A stretch of DNA of 64,000 bases. Source: Flavobacterium piscisymbiosum (GTDB lineage Bacteria > Bacteroidota > Bacteroidia > Flavobacteriales > Flavobacteriaceae). The stretch is from the NCBI RefSeq assembly GCF_020905295.1, contig NZ_JAJJMM010000001.1, positions 6,076,001-6,140,000 on the forward strand. The letters are read 5' to 3'. The translations under genes were made by a program, and so were the position numbers. This document shows, one piece after another, positions 9,201-19,549 of this stretch. The notes under the pieces were generated by a model. That model was given only the letters and a program-made list of their open reading frames with translations, searched no databases and was not told the DNA's origin. The first letter of the stretch is position 1. Each line of letters opens with the position of its first letter.

Positions 9201-12200
9201 TTTTCTGCAAAAGCTTTTATCATGCTTTCGGCTCAGGGGATTGAGGCCGGAGCCCGATTAGATTTTAAACTCGAAAAAAGCTTTGGTCCTGCTAAGGTAA
9301 AACTATGGGCTTATTTAGAATTAGGCGGAAAAATTTCGTTCAAACGTCCGCAAATGGGCGGTTATATTACTGCAGGCGGCGGAATTCAAATTAAAATTTG
9401 GATTATAAAAGTTGAAATCGCTCTGGACACCGTTTTCTCAGTTGAATCCTTTAGACCATTCTTAATTTATGCTAAACTGCAATTAAGTGTTCGTGTAAAA
9501 ATTGGTTTTGTAAGAGTTCGTAAAAACTTTCTAATAGAACTTCAATGGGACATTAACCGAACTGTTGATCGTACGCCATACAGTCCGCTGCCAAAAGGAA
9601 CACTAGGAGATGAGGAAGACAACCGAACATTAGAAAATGTAAAAGGAGTTCACATGCTAACTAATCAGGCTTTTGCTCTTGATTATTTCAAATCGACAGA
9701 TGATAATGGCTACGATCCAACTAAATTTCATGACGGAATGCCAAAAGCAGAGTTAATTAAAAACATAATTCCGCTGGACACGTATATCGATATTAAAATG
9801 GCAAAAGGCTTATTACCAGATCCATCATTATCTAAAAAAATTGGCGGTTATACCGGAGATGCAAAAAACTATACAGATATGATGCCGCCAATTGAAAAAG
9901 TTGCCGGAAGACCAATTCGTCAGGTTAAACATAAATATGAAATTAAATCAATTAATTTAAAATCATGGAATGGATCTACTTGGGAAGATTATCATCCGTT
10001 TGAAGCTGTTGTAGAACAAAAAGAACGCAGTAAAGTCACAAATTTACCTTGGGCACAATGGCAGAAAGCAATCGACCAATATGACAGTATTCGTGTTTTA
10101 GCCACAGATCCGTTTTCATTTTTAAGCTCGGGAGAACCAGGATGGCATGCACCGGAGCAATTCGGAATTACGCCTTCAAAATTGTTCTGTCCATCTGATA
10201 AAATTAAAAAAGAACATACTGATTTCCTTAGGCAAAAAATTGGGCAACGTTATTATGTTCCTACACAATATACCGCAGATAAAATTAACGGATTGTTTTT
10301 TAGACTAATTGGAGAAGTTCCGGAAGTTCTTGAAAACAGCCAAACCACAGAAGGCGATTTTATGAGTATTACCGGAGAAAAAAATCCTCATAAATATATT
10401 AAATCACTAGCATTTAAAAACTATAATGAACTAGAAGTTATTTTTCCTCAATCTGCCATTGAGCCGGCATTTAAGCTTACAACGCAAGCCAAAGAAGTAA
10501 AAATAAAAGCATATACCTCTGTTATTAAAGAGGGTGCTAAACTAGCTTCTTATGAAATCGTTGATATAAGAAAAATTGCTGGAGGAGATATTTCTACAGA
10601 GTTAACATACACTAAAGCTGAGTTATTAAATGAAATAACTTTATATCACAAAGAAATTGATGCAAGCTCAAAAACAAAAATCGATAAAATTGTAATTACA
10701 CCAATTGCGGCAAATGCAGAAGCAATTAAAGACGTGAGAAACCAAATTGCTGCTTTGTTTGATGATACCTACACCAGTGCAAACGGAGACTTTGTAATGT
10801 CCGGGCCGCGCGACCTTGAAAAGTATGATTTGTTACTTGCAAAATTAAACCAATTAAAAACCAATGCCGGAAATGAAAATATCCAGGAAGGAACGCCAAA
10901 TGCATTGACTTTTACGCATTATTACGGATATAAAGGAAAAGATTTATATGCTTTTGACAAAGTAATAAAATACAACGACAATTATATTATCTCTTTCCAT
11001 CCGCAGGAAAATACTACCGTGCTTTTACAAATGAACTCAAATGGGGATATTTTAAGAGAACGTCTCTTAAACGGTGTTGTTACTTCGATGCAGGCTATAA
11101 ATGGAAATTTACTGGTAACTCAGGCTCTAAATGCTGATCAATGCAAAGGAATTGGAGAAGCCGTTATCGATCTTGATTTTATTGTAGGTTGTGAGTCTCC
11201 TATCGATGCAATGGCTATTATTGAGCTTGATGACGAACTAAATTTAAAAACAGGAACTCAATACTTAAATAGTTATTCTTTAGGATTTAACAAAGTACTG
11301 CCATTGGCCAATAATGAATTGCTTTGGGTTAATACATTAGAAAATGAAACTCAAATTAATTGGGTTAACGGAAGCAGCCGCGATCTTATTAAACGTGTAA
11401 AAATAAATGGAACGGCAATAAAAGTTCTTCAGCATAGCGATTCGGAATTTAGTCTAATTACGAAAGACAAGAAAATCATTCGCTTTGATCTTAATTTGAG
11501 TACAAAAACAATTTCGGTAACCGATACAAAAGTAATTTCTGATGCCTCTATATCTGAAATCATTGATGCTGTTATTACCAACGGAAAAACTTTGGTTACG
11601 GTTCAGTTTTCAAACGGAAAATTTGGTCTGGCTCAAATTACAGGAAACTCATTAGATATTGTAAAACAAGATACCATTTTCGATTCGGCAGTTTATTTAT
11701 CTAACAAGACTTTGGCTGATAATTCGATTATGTCGTATAATAAAGATTATTTATTCGTATTCAATGCAACATTAGAGCTTAAAAGAATAATAAAAAGAGG
11801 CAATACGGTAGAAAATGCGTCAATCATTCATATTCAAAATGAACCTTCTGAAAATGAAATTCTGATGCTTTCCTCTAAACCTAAAGAAAAAGGAGTTTAC
11901 TTCTCATTGTTTAATAATCAGTTTGATAATTGTTCTTTATATGCTGCAGAAAATGTTACACTTACTTCGTCTGTTGCAGCATTAACAACTGAAGTTACAA
12001 GTTTAACGTCACTTTCTCTTACTGCCAAAGTGGATTATAACAAACGACCTAAAAATTCTAAATTAATTACGGTTAATGATACGATTTGTTCAAGCGGATA
12101 TACCGAAGAAGATCCTGAGTTAGATTACACAACCAGCGTTCAGAGTATCGAATGGTTAAGCAAAGAAAGCTATTTCCATAACACAACAATTCCTTCAATC

Positions 12201-13673
12201 GAGGCGGTACAAGAAAACCGGGAAGCGATGGAAGCTGCAGTAAGAAATACTGTTCAGCCAATCTGGAGACCTAATACAACCTATTGTTTAGATTTTACTT
12301 TGACTGATGCTGTAGATGACAAGAAACCAATTGCTTTTAACTATTTCTATGGATTTAAAACATTAGGTCCTGTTGGACACTTCCCTGTTCCAGATCCTAT
12401 TCCGGAACCGGTATTGCCAGGTGAACTTCCTCCGGCAAAGAACGAATTGACAGATTTGTCAAAATCACCATTGACGTCGCTAAGACAATATTTAGATTAC
12501 AATCGTTCTTATCCAAATGCAGATGGTAGTTTATTGCAGTCTAAACCTGTTTTCTACGGACATGAACAATGCAAAATCTCGATGTTTTTTACAAGTCCTT
12601 ATGTTTATCACATGTTTAAAGGCTGGTCTGGTTATGGCGGTAAAAGAGAGGAAATCCAGGGATCATTGAATCTTATTATAAAAGATCCTCTTAATGATAC
12701 GCTTATTCCATATCCGCTTCCAGAAGAGACCGTAACTTATCCAAGAGCAACAGAAGGAGATAATGAAGGAGATGCAAAATGGGTAAGTGATAACGATCCT
12801 AGAATTCCATTGGGTATAAAATTGATAAATAACTTTATCGGTGCTCATCCTGAAACAAAATGTGGTATTCTTTTAGGAGATCCTTTACAACCAAAATCTT
12901 ATGGATATCAAGTTAACCTAACTGATTTGCAACCTTCAAAACTATATACTGTTTTAGCTAATAACTATTATGATGTTAACCAAAACAAAAAAGTAGATGA
13001 AAAAGAAAATGTTTTAGTTCACCAATACGGATTTCAGACTTCTCGTTACAAAAATTTTGAAGAGCAAATTCAGAGTTATAACATCGACGAAGCCACAGAT
13101 CGTAAAGCAGTCTTTGATGTAAATGTAAATGTTAATCAGGAACAAATTGATGCCTTATATCATTTAGCCGCAGCAAAAACTGAAGCAAATACATTAAGTG
13201 ATTCAATTGCTATAAAATATCAGCATTCATTTGATCGCGCCATTGAGGGAGTTTTAAAACTGTCTCCTCTTGATCCGGCTCAAAATACCGAAGTAAACAA
13301 AATTATTGATATTAATACAGGTAAAGTCATAGCGCTTTTAATTCGTAATCCGGAGCCATTTAATATTCCGAAAATACCGTTGAAAGAAATCCAGGAGACT
13401 ATTTCTGTGGTAACAATCACGGTCGAAAACGAAAAGAAAAAATATACTAAAAAAGATGTTTACAAGGTATTGCATTCCAAAGATTATTCGCAGGTATTGA
13501 TAATGCATGATGATAAATTCATTTTAGAGCCTAATGTGGATATCATGTTTGATTACAGAATGTGGAATAACGAAGAAATTACCGTAAATGCAACTAGAGC
13601 ATTGACTTCATCAATTGACAGGCAAGACATAAAAGTACAACTACAAGCAGAATCAGAAAATATAAATCTTTAA
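6225..13673 (+). CDS. Giant 2482-residue DUF6603-like protein
   Basis: A very large, mostly beta-structured protein without a signal peptide. Residues about 1-400 are mixed alpha/beta. Residues about 550-1130 form a long series of amphipathic, glycine-rich beta segments (for example GGVGMRFMPKYPAFLVDAHI, and the AGGGIQIKIWIIKVEIALD region) of the kind I associate with DUF6603 proteins; this assignment is from memory. Residues about 1560-1900 contain propeller-like strands (YIISFHPQENTTVLLQMN, LLQMNSNGDILRERL). The C-terminal 500 residues are low-similarity beta domains with several Pro-rich stretches. The VWA gene follows after 13 bases, so they form an operon. Function is unknown. Neither a secretion signal nor a type IX sorting domain is apparent, which is odd for a giant surface-type protein in this group. 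Confidence 0.75.
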   Translation: MPTNPIPAVPIPAARYYPRLSEIITVDDLPEFLSFVENGLNAIFDKIHYKNLQYSKGYRGDSAFYSLDIVTSERLALPLPFGLGLVLNPDPDGDSTISSFPITLEYQWEILAFLKTFSSSSFSFSIKDFYSVGLQVFRISEEQVVAHMMNIFVEAEEGKTKYETLLEDINGLLNFPEAQKLKLPEGAEQSISSVITLINSSAAITETIPLLLFATYILNEDLSATKQKLQEFYNIIAPDGIEAYIKRIITPKAKATLALSAGIEFPQNVLRPINEDGTPYIDPTAKSMFLFGKAQLYADTEAGIDYQLELGGSLSPSTFAMIGNTGLILQLDTLKVDLSKKTNIPEADADGRPNDFVGVYARAVSVTLPSRWFHDPKTSPENENKTLRLGASDLLVGSGGLSGNIYLETVKSIGTTFNYFSDKFNFNYPIAMFDRGEDGVVIKKEIADYESLIAFLQELNSKGKPYAFDYPLSLTTLSNLASTTIKSSTTYTFSNAKEYKSFLSELNLDNTLWKTIGSPEKGFKIGFNKFDISFKQNKVIGSNIKGKLLFEKLKIKRPNEPERPFSAILEGHLYDDGDFNLTASFPKETAPRANLLNLVDFDFYSFELGKQDKDYYIGTSCYVSFPSVVMQRLMKGQGINIEKLRIYSDGSIEVEGGSIPIPINFSLELGPVKMSVTNVNFGSTQINGRKYNFFGFDGAISINPLGVDARGEGVKYYYCTEDGHEDSFIRIQTIEVDLIIPGTATEASAMAIINGMISLPEPGKSQEFKGQVSLKLPKAKISGGVGMRFMPKYPAFLVDAHIELPTPIPLGFLAISAFRGLLGFRYVATKEAAGLNKDNSWYEFYKHPKPGININKFSGPPDSMQHKSPFSIGAGATFGTIADGGHVLSLRAMLLLSLPTLFYIEAGLNVIAGRLGLIEDDPSNPPFFAIVAFGDDSLELAAGAEFSIPKNTGEIFQLHALLEAGFFFKNQKPWYVNIGSRKDPIMARILTLFSAKAFIMLSAQGIEAGARLDFKLEKSFGPAKVKLWAYLELGGKISFKRPQMGGYITAGGGIQIKIWIIKVEIALDTVFSVESFRPFLIYAKLQLSVRVKIGFVRVRKNFLIELQWDINRTVDRTPYSPLPKGTLGDEEDNRTLENVKGVHMLTNQAFALDYFKSTDDNGYDPTKFHDGMPKAELIKNIIPLDTYIDIKMAKGLLPDPSLSKKIGGYTGDAKNYTDMMPPIEKVAGRPIRQVKHKYEIKSINLKSWNGSTWEDYHPFEAVVEQKERSKVTNLPWAQWQKAIDQYDSIRVLATDPFSFLSSGEPGWHAPEQFGITPSKLFCPSDKIKKEHTDFLRQKIGQRYYVPTQYTADKINGLFFRLIGEVPEVLENSQTTEGDFMSITGEKNPHKYIKSLAFKNYNELEVIFPQSAIEPAFKLTTQAKEVKIKAYTSVIKEGAKLASYEIVDIRKIAGGDISTELTYTKAELLNEITLYHKEIDASSKTKIDKIVITPIAANAEAIKDVRNQIAALFDDTYTSANGDFVMSGPRDLEKYDLLLAKLNQLKTNAGNENIQEGTPNALTFTHYYGYKGKDLYAFDKVIKYNDNYIISFHPQENTTVLLQMNSNGDILRERLLNGVVTSMQAINGNLLVTQALNADQCKGIGEAVIDLDFIVGCESPIDAMAIIELDDELNLKTGTQYLNSYSLGFNKVLPLANNELLWVNTLENETQINWVNGSSRDLIKRVKINGTAIKVLQHSDSEFSLITKDKKIIRFDLNLSTKTISVTDTKVISDASISEIIDAVITNGKTLVTVQFSNGKFGLAQITGNSLDIVKQDTIFDSAVYLSNKTLADNSIMSYNKDYLFVFNATLELKRIIKRGNTVENASIIHIQNEPSENEILMLSSKPKEKGVYFSLFNNQFDNCSLYAAENVTLTSSVAALTTEVTSLTSLSLTAKVDYNKRPKNSKLITVNDTICSSGYTEEDPELDYTTSVQSIEWLSKESYFHNTTIPSIEAVQENREAMEAAVRNTVQPIWRPNTTYCLDFTLTDAVDDKKPIAFNYFYGFKTLGPVGHFPVPDPIPEPVLPGELPPAKNELTDLSKSPLTSLRQYLDYNRSYPNADGSLLQSKPVFYGHEQCKISMFFTSPYVYHMFKGWSGYGGKREEIQGSLNLIIKDPLNDTLIPYPLPEETVTYPRATEGDNEGDAKWVSDNDPRIPLGIKLINNFIGAHPETKCGILLGDPLQPKSYGYQVNLTDLQPSKLYTVLANNYYDVNQNKKVDEKENVLVHQYGFQTSRYKNFEEQIQSYNIDEATDRKAVFDVNVNVNQEQIDALYHLAAAKTEANTLSDSIAIKYQHSFDRAIEGVLKLSPLDPAQNTEVNKIIDINTGKVIALLIRNPEPFNIPKIPLKEIQETISVVTITVENEKKKYTKKDVYKVLHSKDYSQVLIMHDDKFILEPNVDIMFDYRMWNNEEITVNATRALTSSIDRQDIKVQLQAESENINL

Positions 13674-13686
13674 AAAACAATAAAAA

Positions 13687-16600
13687 ATGAGTTCTATAAA
13701 TCTTCAGGCAATCCCAATCTCGGACTGCGAAAAATATATAGCAATCGTTGTTGACGAATCGGGTTCGATAAACACCAATGAAGCAAAGCAAATTAGAGAT
13801 GGACTGACTTCTTTTATTAATTCTCAGGCGCAAAGCAATATAACACTTTCATTAATCGGAATGTCTGACAGCGATACCGCTGTCAGAACCGATAATGTTA
13901 TTCAGAAAAAAATTGCAGGTAACAAACAGGATTTTTTAAGCTGGATTAATCTATATGGCAATGGCAAAGTTACTATCCAATCTGATTATTGGGCATCTGG
14001 TCTGCAAACCGCCAAGAATTTAGCTGTAACTCCTGATATTGTTTTCGTTGTAACAGACGGAATTCAGGTAAACAACTCTGAATTTTTAAAAGATTTATTC
14101 ACTGATTTAAATCTAAAATCACAGGTTTTTGTTTATGGTGTTACGAGCACAATAGAAGATATTAAGGAGTTAACAACGCCATTAAATACTTTTTTAGGCA
14201 GAACACCAAAACTAAAAGAGGATAAAATCTCTGCTTTGGACTCAGATTACCTTAGGGTTCCTGATTTCAGCACTTTAGGAATAGAATTAAACAAACTTGT
14301 TACTGATTTGTCTACTGCTCAAACGGGCTGTATTTCGAATGTAAGTATTGTTGAAAATAAAATCGCTTATCCTGCTTTAAAGAAAGGTGTAAAAGTAAGC
14401 CAGCAAGCCGGAACTCTGGTTCTTAGAAACAAAAGCCGTGTTCCTCTTTCCTTAAGCACAGGAACAAGAATACACACTGCGGGCAGTCTAAATGGCTTAA
14501 CTTTTAAACTTCAAAATGCTGTTACAATTCCGGGCTCAACACAAATTGAGGTTGTAGTTCGAATTGAAGGAAAACCATTAGCGCTCGGAAATTTCTTTAC
14601 TCCAATTGCTTTAAACAATGTTAAAAATCCTTTAGGTTTTAATATTAGCTTTAAAGTTGGCAAAGAATCATCTATAATTGATATTGCTACAGGAAAAACA
14701 AATTTGCAGTCTACGTATTTGCAAATTGCTGCGTCAGGTTCAAAAGGAGTTGACAGTACCAGAGGAATTCATCTTCGCTGGCTGCTTGCTGGTAAATTGG
14801 GCGAAAAACATCTTCCAAAAGGAGATTTATATAAGGGTGAAAAAATTAATTTTAATAAACCGGAAGACTTTGTAAAACTATACAGGGCTCCTTATACAAA
14901 AGTAAGCCACACTTTAGATCTAACCAGAGAACCAAATGTTGTAGATAATCAAAGGGCTTTATGGATTTATAAGACAATGGATTCTAAGAGATCTATTTAT
15001 GTTAGTTTTCAAAATAAAGCAAAGTATAAATCAGTCAAACTTGGTATAGATCCGTTAGCAAATGCTGCCGCCTTTGTACAAGCATACGGAAACAACTTAA
15101 TTGAAATTGAAAATAAAACCGAATTGTTTTTTGCTGCAGAATTAAACTTTTCACCACCAACATCTTCAAGTAAGGTAAGGTTAGAAACTTTATCTGTTGC
15201 AGAGAATACCATTATTGCTGCTAAGAGAGTTACCAATCGTAAAAGTTATTCTTCGACACAATTAAATAACGTTCGTTTGCTTGCAGAAAACGGAAGAAGC
15301 ATCCGATTTAAGGCTGATAACTGTACTTTGAATGCTATAAACTTTGAGTTTTATTCAGATTTCATTACACATGCCAATACTAATGGCGATTGGAATTTAA
15401 AAGGCAAATATGGTTTGAGCAAAAATGATATCAAAGTTTTTGAGCAATTAGAACCAAAACTCAATGCGGTTCATGGAAAATGGCTAAAATATAATGATGG
15501 CGAATATGTAAATATTACCAATTATAAAAACAAATGGAACAGGCCAGCCATTGAAGGAGATGAAAGCGATAAAAAGATTAAGTCAATCGTTGAACGCTAT
15601 ATCGAATTAAGCGAAAATCCAAATGACCCAACCGCATTAGAAGCTATCAACTTTGGAGATCTTGACGCAGATAAAGATCCTGAACCGGGAGAAGAACAGG
15701 ACGATGCAGAAAAAATATCTAATCTTGATTTGTTAAATATTGCGGCAAACGATTACCATATTGCACGTATGTTAGGTTTGGGATGTATTGATATTGACGA
15801 AGAAGTGCTTTCCGGAGACTATGTTTATCTAACAGAATACACCACTTTTGGTGATTTGGGGGATGGCCTGGGATCAAGAGAGGTTCAGCATCTTTCTATG
15901 AGTATTCCAACTTCTACAGCTACAGAGCGTTTTTCTCTGCCGGTTCAATTAAATAACATTGTGCCTGGTTTAAATGTGGGTTCTGATGAAAATCAAAATG
16001 CTCAAATTACAGATTCAAACGGATATAGTTTTGACGGAAAGAAAAGATACGTAAGTTTGTTTATGGATGACGTCATGGATTATGACATAGCATCTGCTAA
16101 GGCTGATGATTTCTTTAAATCTTCATTAGAATATGACGGAAGTTCCTTTACATTTCCTATTTATGTAGGTATCGATTTTAAAATTGATGGAGAAACAAAC
16201 TGGAGAAAACCGGAGATATCATTTGATTTAGAATATCGCAATGTCAATAAAAATCTTGAAGAATCATGTTATGAGCCGGTACCGGTTATTATTCCGGATG
16301 CTGGAAAATCAATCTTAAATGTACGTCAGGAAGAGGCCGGTAAAAAAACCTATATCTATCAGGGATATGGCGTTAATATTTTCTCCAGAGCATCTGCCGG
16401 AAGAAGAATAAGTATTGAATCAGATATTAAACCGGCAAACAATTTAATGCCGCCAGGCAATATTAACTCACTTTTAATTACCGAAGAAAACCCATTAATG
16501 TTCACCTCTCAATCTGAGCAGGAACGTCTTGGTAAAATTATAGGAGACGATCCAACATTGGTTAGAATTTTATTTGACTATTACTCGGCTCAGGAATTAT

Positions 16601-19458
16601 TAAGTTACACTGTTCCTTCTGAAATATCTGCTCAAGAAGCTGAGTTGGACAAAAACAGTATTTTTCCTGATACAGAAGAAATATTCGCAGATCATTTTAA
16701 ACTATACTACAAAGACGGACTTCCTGAGGTAGAATATGGTGAAATTGCAAGTATTAATAATGATGATGAACTGACCTCAATTGTTACAATAAGAGAGTAT
16801 AAAGTTCTTAGCAGCGGCGAAGATGTTAAAGTAACATTAACTGAAAGCAATAAAGCAAGATTTACAGGAGGAATTCTAACTGTTGGAGATCAAAATTATG
16901 TGATTCAGGATATAAATGTTGTTCTTAAACCAAAACAAAAACCTCAGGATCCTGATGAATTTGGCTATGCTAATATCACTGTACTTAAGAAAGAAGTAAG
17001 TGACCGTACTCATGCTGAGGGAGATGCCACAATAGACTCTGACCAAATTAAGGGCATAGAAAAGCCTGAGAGTAAATTATGCACTTTGGTTCAAAACATG
17101 TTAACAGACTCGAACTGGCATAAACCGGAAATTGATTTTAAAGTTCAATATCCCGAAAGTTTAAATATTATTCATCGTGAAGTTATTCAGCCTGAAAGCG
17201 AAAACACAACAGAGCTGCAATTAGAGAAAACCAGAGGTATCTGGAAAAATGCCCTAATAGAAAAGGTATTGGAAGATGCGTATAAAATGGATAAAAACGG
17301 ACAATATGAATTGGATAAAGATGAAAAACCAATCAAATTGGCTGACAAAAAACATTTAGGTTTATATCAAATCACTTTTTCTGGTTTTAATTTACCTCAG
17401 CACCCTCAGTTTAAAGCAGGAAACGAAAACTCTGTAGAATGGTTTAATGGTATTGTTCGTTTATTTACAAAAAGCTCTGTTAAACAAGGAGTTTCAGTTC
17501 CTATAAAAACGAGAAAAGAATTTAAAGTTGTTCGAACCAAGAATATTGGAGAAACAGGAGATTTGGTTTTATATGTTAATGATACAGATTTCAAATTAGG
17601 AGATTATGTAAATCAAACAATGCTCGAAAGCCATGATGAAATCATTATTGGAAATAAAGAAGTAAACTATTATCCTAGTTATAAAGTATATCTGTACAAA
17701 GACCAAGCTTCTGGAATTACAAAAGAAAATATTCAGCCAAGAGCTGGCGAAAGTACACGCTACTCTATTTTCGGAATTAGTTCGCGTGCTGTTCGTCCTA
17801 CTTTTGAGTACAAATCCAAGATTAGTATTCCGAGCCCTATGTATGCCGTTAAAGTTGAAAAAGCCGAAAAACCAGAAATTACAGAGGGACATAATTTATA
17901 TGCCACAAGACCTGATTTTTACAATCGTTCGACTTTTACTTTTACAACTCAATACAAAAAAGAACGTAAACCTTACGGAGCTTTGCATTATAGAGCCAAT
18001 GAGCAAGACTTCCTGAATCTTTTGTATAAAACAACAACTATAAATACCATTCGTGAAGAACTAAAAAAATTGGGTGGCAATGAAGAACCTGATTTTGAAA
18101 AAAGATGGAAAAACTTTTTAGACTTTAAATACCTTGAAATCAATGGGAATTACAAAGCCTTCCCTGAAAATGAATCTGAGCCAAACTATAGATTTCCATT
18201 ACCCGATAATGACGAATTTGTAAAACTAATTAATGATTTTATCAAATGGCATAATGAAACGCAAAAACCTGAAATTAAAGCCAAAACAATAGAGAAGTTA
18301 ACTTCATTAAATCAAGTATTAATTTCTACAGCTAATGGAGTTAAAACCAATTTATTGGCTGTTTATTTTATTGAAGAAGCTATAAAATCAGCCTACGTTC
18401 CATTAACAGAAGTACCGGTTATTTATGAATACATTAAAGACAATACGTATGTACCAACCAACAAAAAGCAGACAATTAAAGACAAAAATGGTCATGCCTT
18501 AAAACCAACCGATCCCGATTTTGATATTGCGCCAATGATGAAGATCGTTAATGAAACTGAAAATATAACACAGTTTACTGATTTTAATCTGGATGGAAAT
18601 TCTCAAAGTTTTTATTTCTATGCGGTTCGCGAAATGGATATTAAAATGAATTTTAGTGAACTTAGTGATCCTTTAGGACCTGTAAAACTGGTTGCTTCAA
18701 ATCCGCCTCAAACGCCGGAAATTAAGCGAATCATGCCAATTCTTGAAAATCAGGTTTTAGGAATTAAACCTTCAATTCAGTTTGAAATAAATGCTTATCA
18801 GCCGGAATACAAAATCGGAAAAATCAATATTTATCGTGCCTCTTCAATGCTGGATGCAAAATCGATAAGAACGATGACACTGGCTAAAGAAATTGTAATT
18901 GACGAAGATACTTTATCTAATGAGTTTGATAATGTCTGGACAGTTTATGATGAATTTGAAGATTTAGAATTTGTTCCGTTTGGCGATGGCCTTTTTTACC
19001 GAATTACGGTTTCAAGAAAAATCGAATATGCAGATTCAGGTTCAACTACAGAAAATCCTATCATCAATATTGACTATGCGCCTTCGCAGCCTTCAAAAAT
19101 TACAGCTACAGTAATTGCTGATACTATTTCGCCTGAATCTCCTGTATTAGAAGCATCAGGAAATATAACCGGAACAAATACTGAAGTTTTAAAAACAGTC
19201 ATTTTCAATTGGAAGAAAACAGTTCATAATGGTAAATATCATTTATACAAAATGACCCGATCTGGGAATTGGGAAAAAATTCATGAAGTTACTTCTAACC
19301 TGAATGATGTCAGTCTTCCGCTGGAAAGTGTAAACTCTTATACAGATGAATTGATTATTAAAAATGATGATGGTGAAAGAATCTATCACCATTTCAAAGT
19401 AATCTCTGAAAACTCTTCAGGAATGTTTAGCAGTGAAGAAAAAATCTTAACTCTTTAA
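13687..19458 (+). CDS. Giant 1923-residue VWA-domain protein
   Basis: Residues about 14-210 form a von Willebrand factor A domain. The MIDAS motif DxSxS is intact (D23-E-S25-G-S27), and VFVVTDG near residue 125 fits the later metal-site strand. VWA domains bind protein partners through a metal ion. Residues about 230-330 are a beta-sandwich. A segment GSKGVDSTRGIHLRWLLAG near residue 355 looks like a conserved family landmark. The long middle is unrecognised. The C-terminus (about 1800-1923) resembles fibronectin-type beta domains (FNWKKTVHNGKYHLYKM). No signal peptide is seen. It follows the DUF6603-like gene by 13 bases and is probably its partner. A terminator hairpin follows the stop. Confidence 0.8.
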   Translation: MSSINLQAIPISDCEKYIAIVVDESGSINTNEAKQIRDGLTSFINSQAQSNITLSLIGMSDSDTAVRTDNVIQKKIAGNKQDFLSWINLYGNGKVTIQSDYWASGLQTAKNLAVTPDIVFVVTDGIQVNNSEFLKDLFTDLNLKSQVFVYGVTSTIEDIKELTTPLNTFLGRTPKLKEDKISALDSDYLRVPDFSTLGIELNKLVTDLSTAQTGCISNVSIVENKIAYPALKKGVKVSQQAGTLVLRNKSRVPLSLSTGTRIHTAGSLNGLTFKLQNAVTIPGSTQIEVVVRIEGKPLALGNFFTPIALNNVKNPLGFNISFKVGKESSIIDIATGKTNLQSTYLQIAASGSKGVDSTRGIHLRWLLAGKLGEKHLPKGDLYKGEKINFNKPEDFVKLYRAPYTKVSHTLDLTREPNVVDNQRALWIYKTMDSKRSIYVSFQNKAKYKSVKLGIDPLANAAAFVQAYGNNLIEIENKTELFFAAELNFSPPTSSSKVRLETLSVAENTIIAAKRVTNRKSYSSTQLNNVRLLAENGRSIRFKADNCTLNAINFEFYSDFITHANTNGDWNLKGKYGLSKNDIKVFEQLEPKLNAVHGKWLKYNDGEYVNITNYKNKWNRPAIEGDESDKKIKSIVERYIELSENPNDPTALEAINFGDLDADKDPEPGEEQDDAEKISNLDLLNIAANDYHIARMLGLGCIDIDEEVLSGDYVYLTEYTTFGDLGDGLGSREVQHLSMSIPTSTATERFSLPVQLNNIVPGLNVGSDENQNAQITDSNGYSFDGKKRYVSLFMDDVMDYDIASAKADDFFKSSLEYDGSSFTFPIYVGIDFKIDGETNWRKPEISFDLEYRNVNKNLEESCYEPVPVIIPDAGKSILNVRQEEAGKKTYIYQGYGVNIFSRASAGRRISIESDIKPANNLMPPGNINSLLITEENPLMFTSQSEQERLGKIIGDDPTLVRILFDYYSAQELLSYTVPSEISAQEAELDKNSIFPDTEEIFADHFKLYYKDGLPEVEYGEIASINNDDELTSIVTIREYKVLSSGEDVKVTLTESNKARFTGGILTVGDQNYVIQDINVVLKPKQKPQDPDEFGYANITVLKKEVSDRTHAEGDATIDSDQIKGIEKPESKLCTLVQNMLTDSNWHKPEIDFKVQYPESLNIIHREVIQPESENTTELQLEKTRGIWKNALIEKVLEDAYKMDKNGQYELDKDEKPIKLADKKHLGLYQITFSGFNLPQHPQFKAGNENSVEWFNGIVRLFTKSSVKQGVSVPIKTRKEFKVVRTKNIGETGDLVLYVNDTDFKLGDYVNQTMLESHDEIIIGNKEVNYYPSYKVYLYKDQASGITKENIQPRAGESTRYSIFGISSRAVRPTFEYKSKISIPSPMYAVKVEKAEKPEITEGHNLYATRPDFYNRSTFTFTTQYKKERKPYGALHYRANEQDFLNLLYKTTTINTIREELKKLGGNEEPDFEKRWKNFLDFKYLEINGNYKAFPENESEPNYRFPLPDNDEFVKLINDFIKWHNETQKPEIKAKTIEKLTSLNQVLISTANGVKTNLLAVYFIEEAIKSAYVPLTEVPVIYEYIKDNTYVPTNKKQTIKDKNGHALKPTDPDFDIAPMMKIVNETENITQFTDFNLDGNSQSFYFYAVREMDIKMNFSELSDPLGPVKLVASNPPQTPEIKRIMPILENQVLGIKPSIQFEINAYQPEYKIGKINIYRASSMLDAKSIRTMTLAKEIVIDEDTLSNEFDNVWTVYDEFEDLEFVPFGDGLFYRITVSRKIEYADSGSTTENPIINIDYAPSQPSKITATVIADTISPESPVLEASGNITGTNTEVLKTVIFNWKKTVHNGKYHLYKMTRSGNWEKIHEVTSNLNDVSLPLESVNSYTDELIIKNDDGERIYHHFKVISENSSGMFSSEEKILTL

Positions 19459-19472
19459 AACTAGCAGCAAAT

Positions 19473-19502
19473 ACCAATGATTAAACTCATTGGTGTTTTA
19501 TT
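19473..19502 (+). terminator. Terminator hairpin after the VWA gene
   Basis: An 8-bp stem ACCAATGA (19473-19480) with TCATTGGT (19487-19494), a 6-base loop, then GTTTTATT. It lies 15 bases after the VWA stop and separates the giant pair from the fibre gene. Confidence 0.7.
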
Positions 19503-19549
19503 CAGCCTCATCAAACAAAAATTTATAGCAAGAAATAAAATTAAACAAC

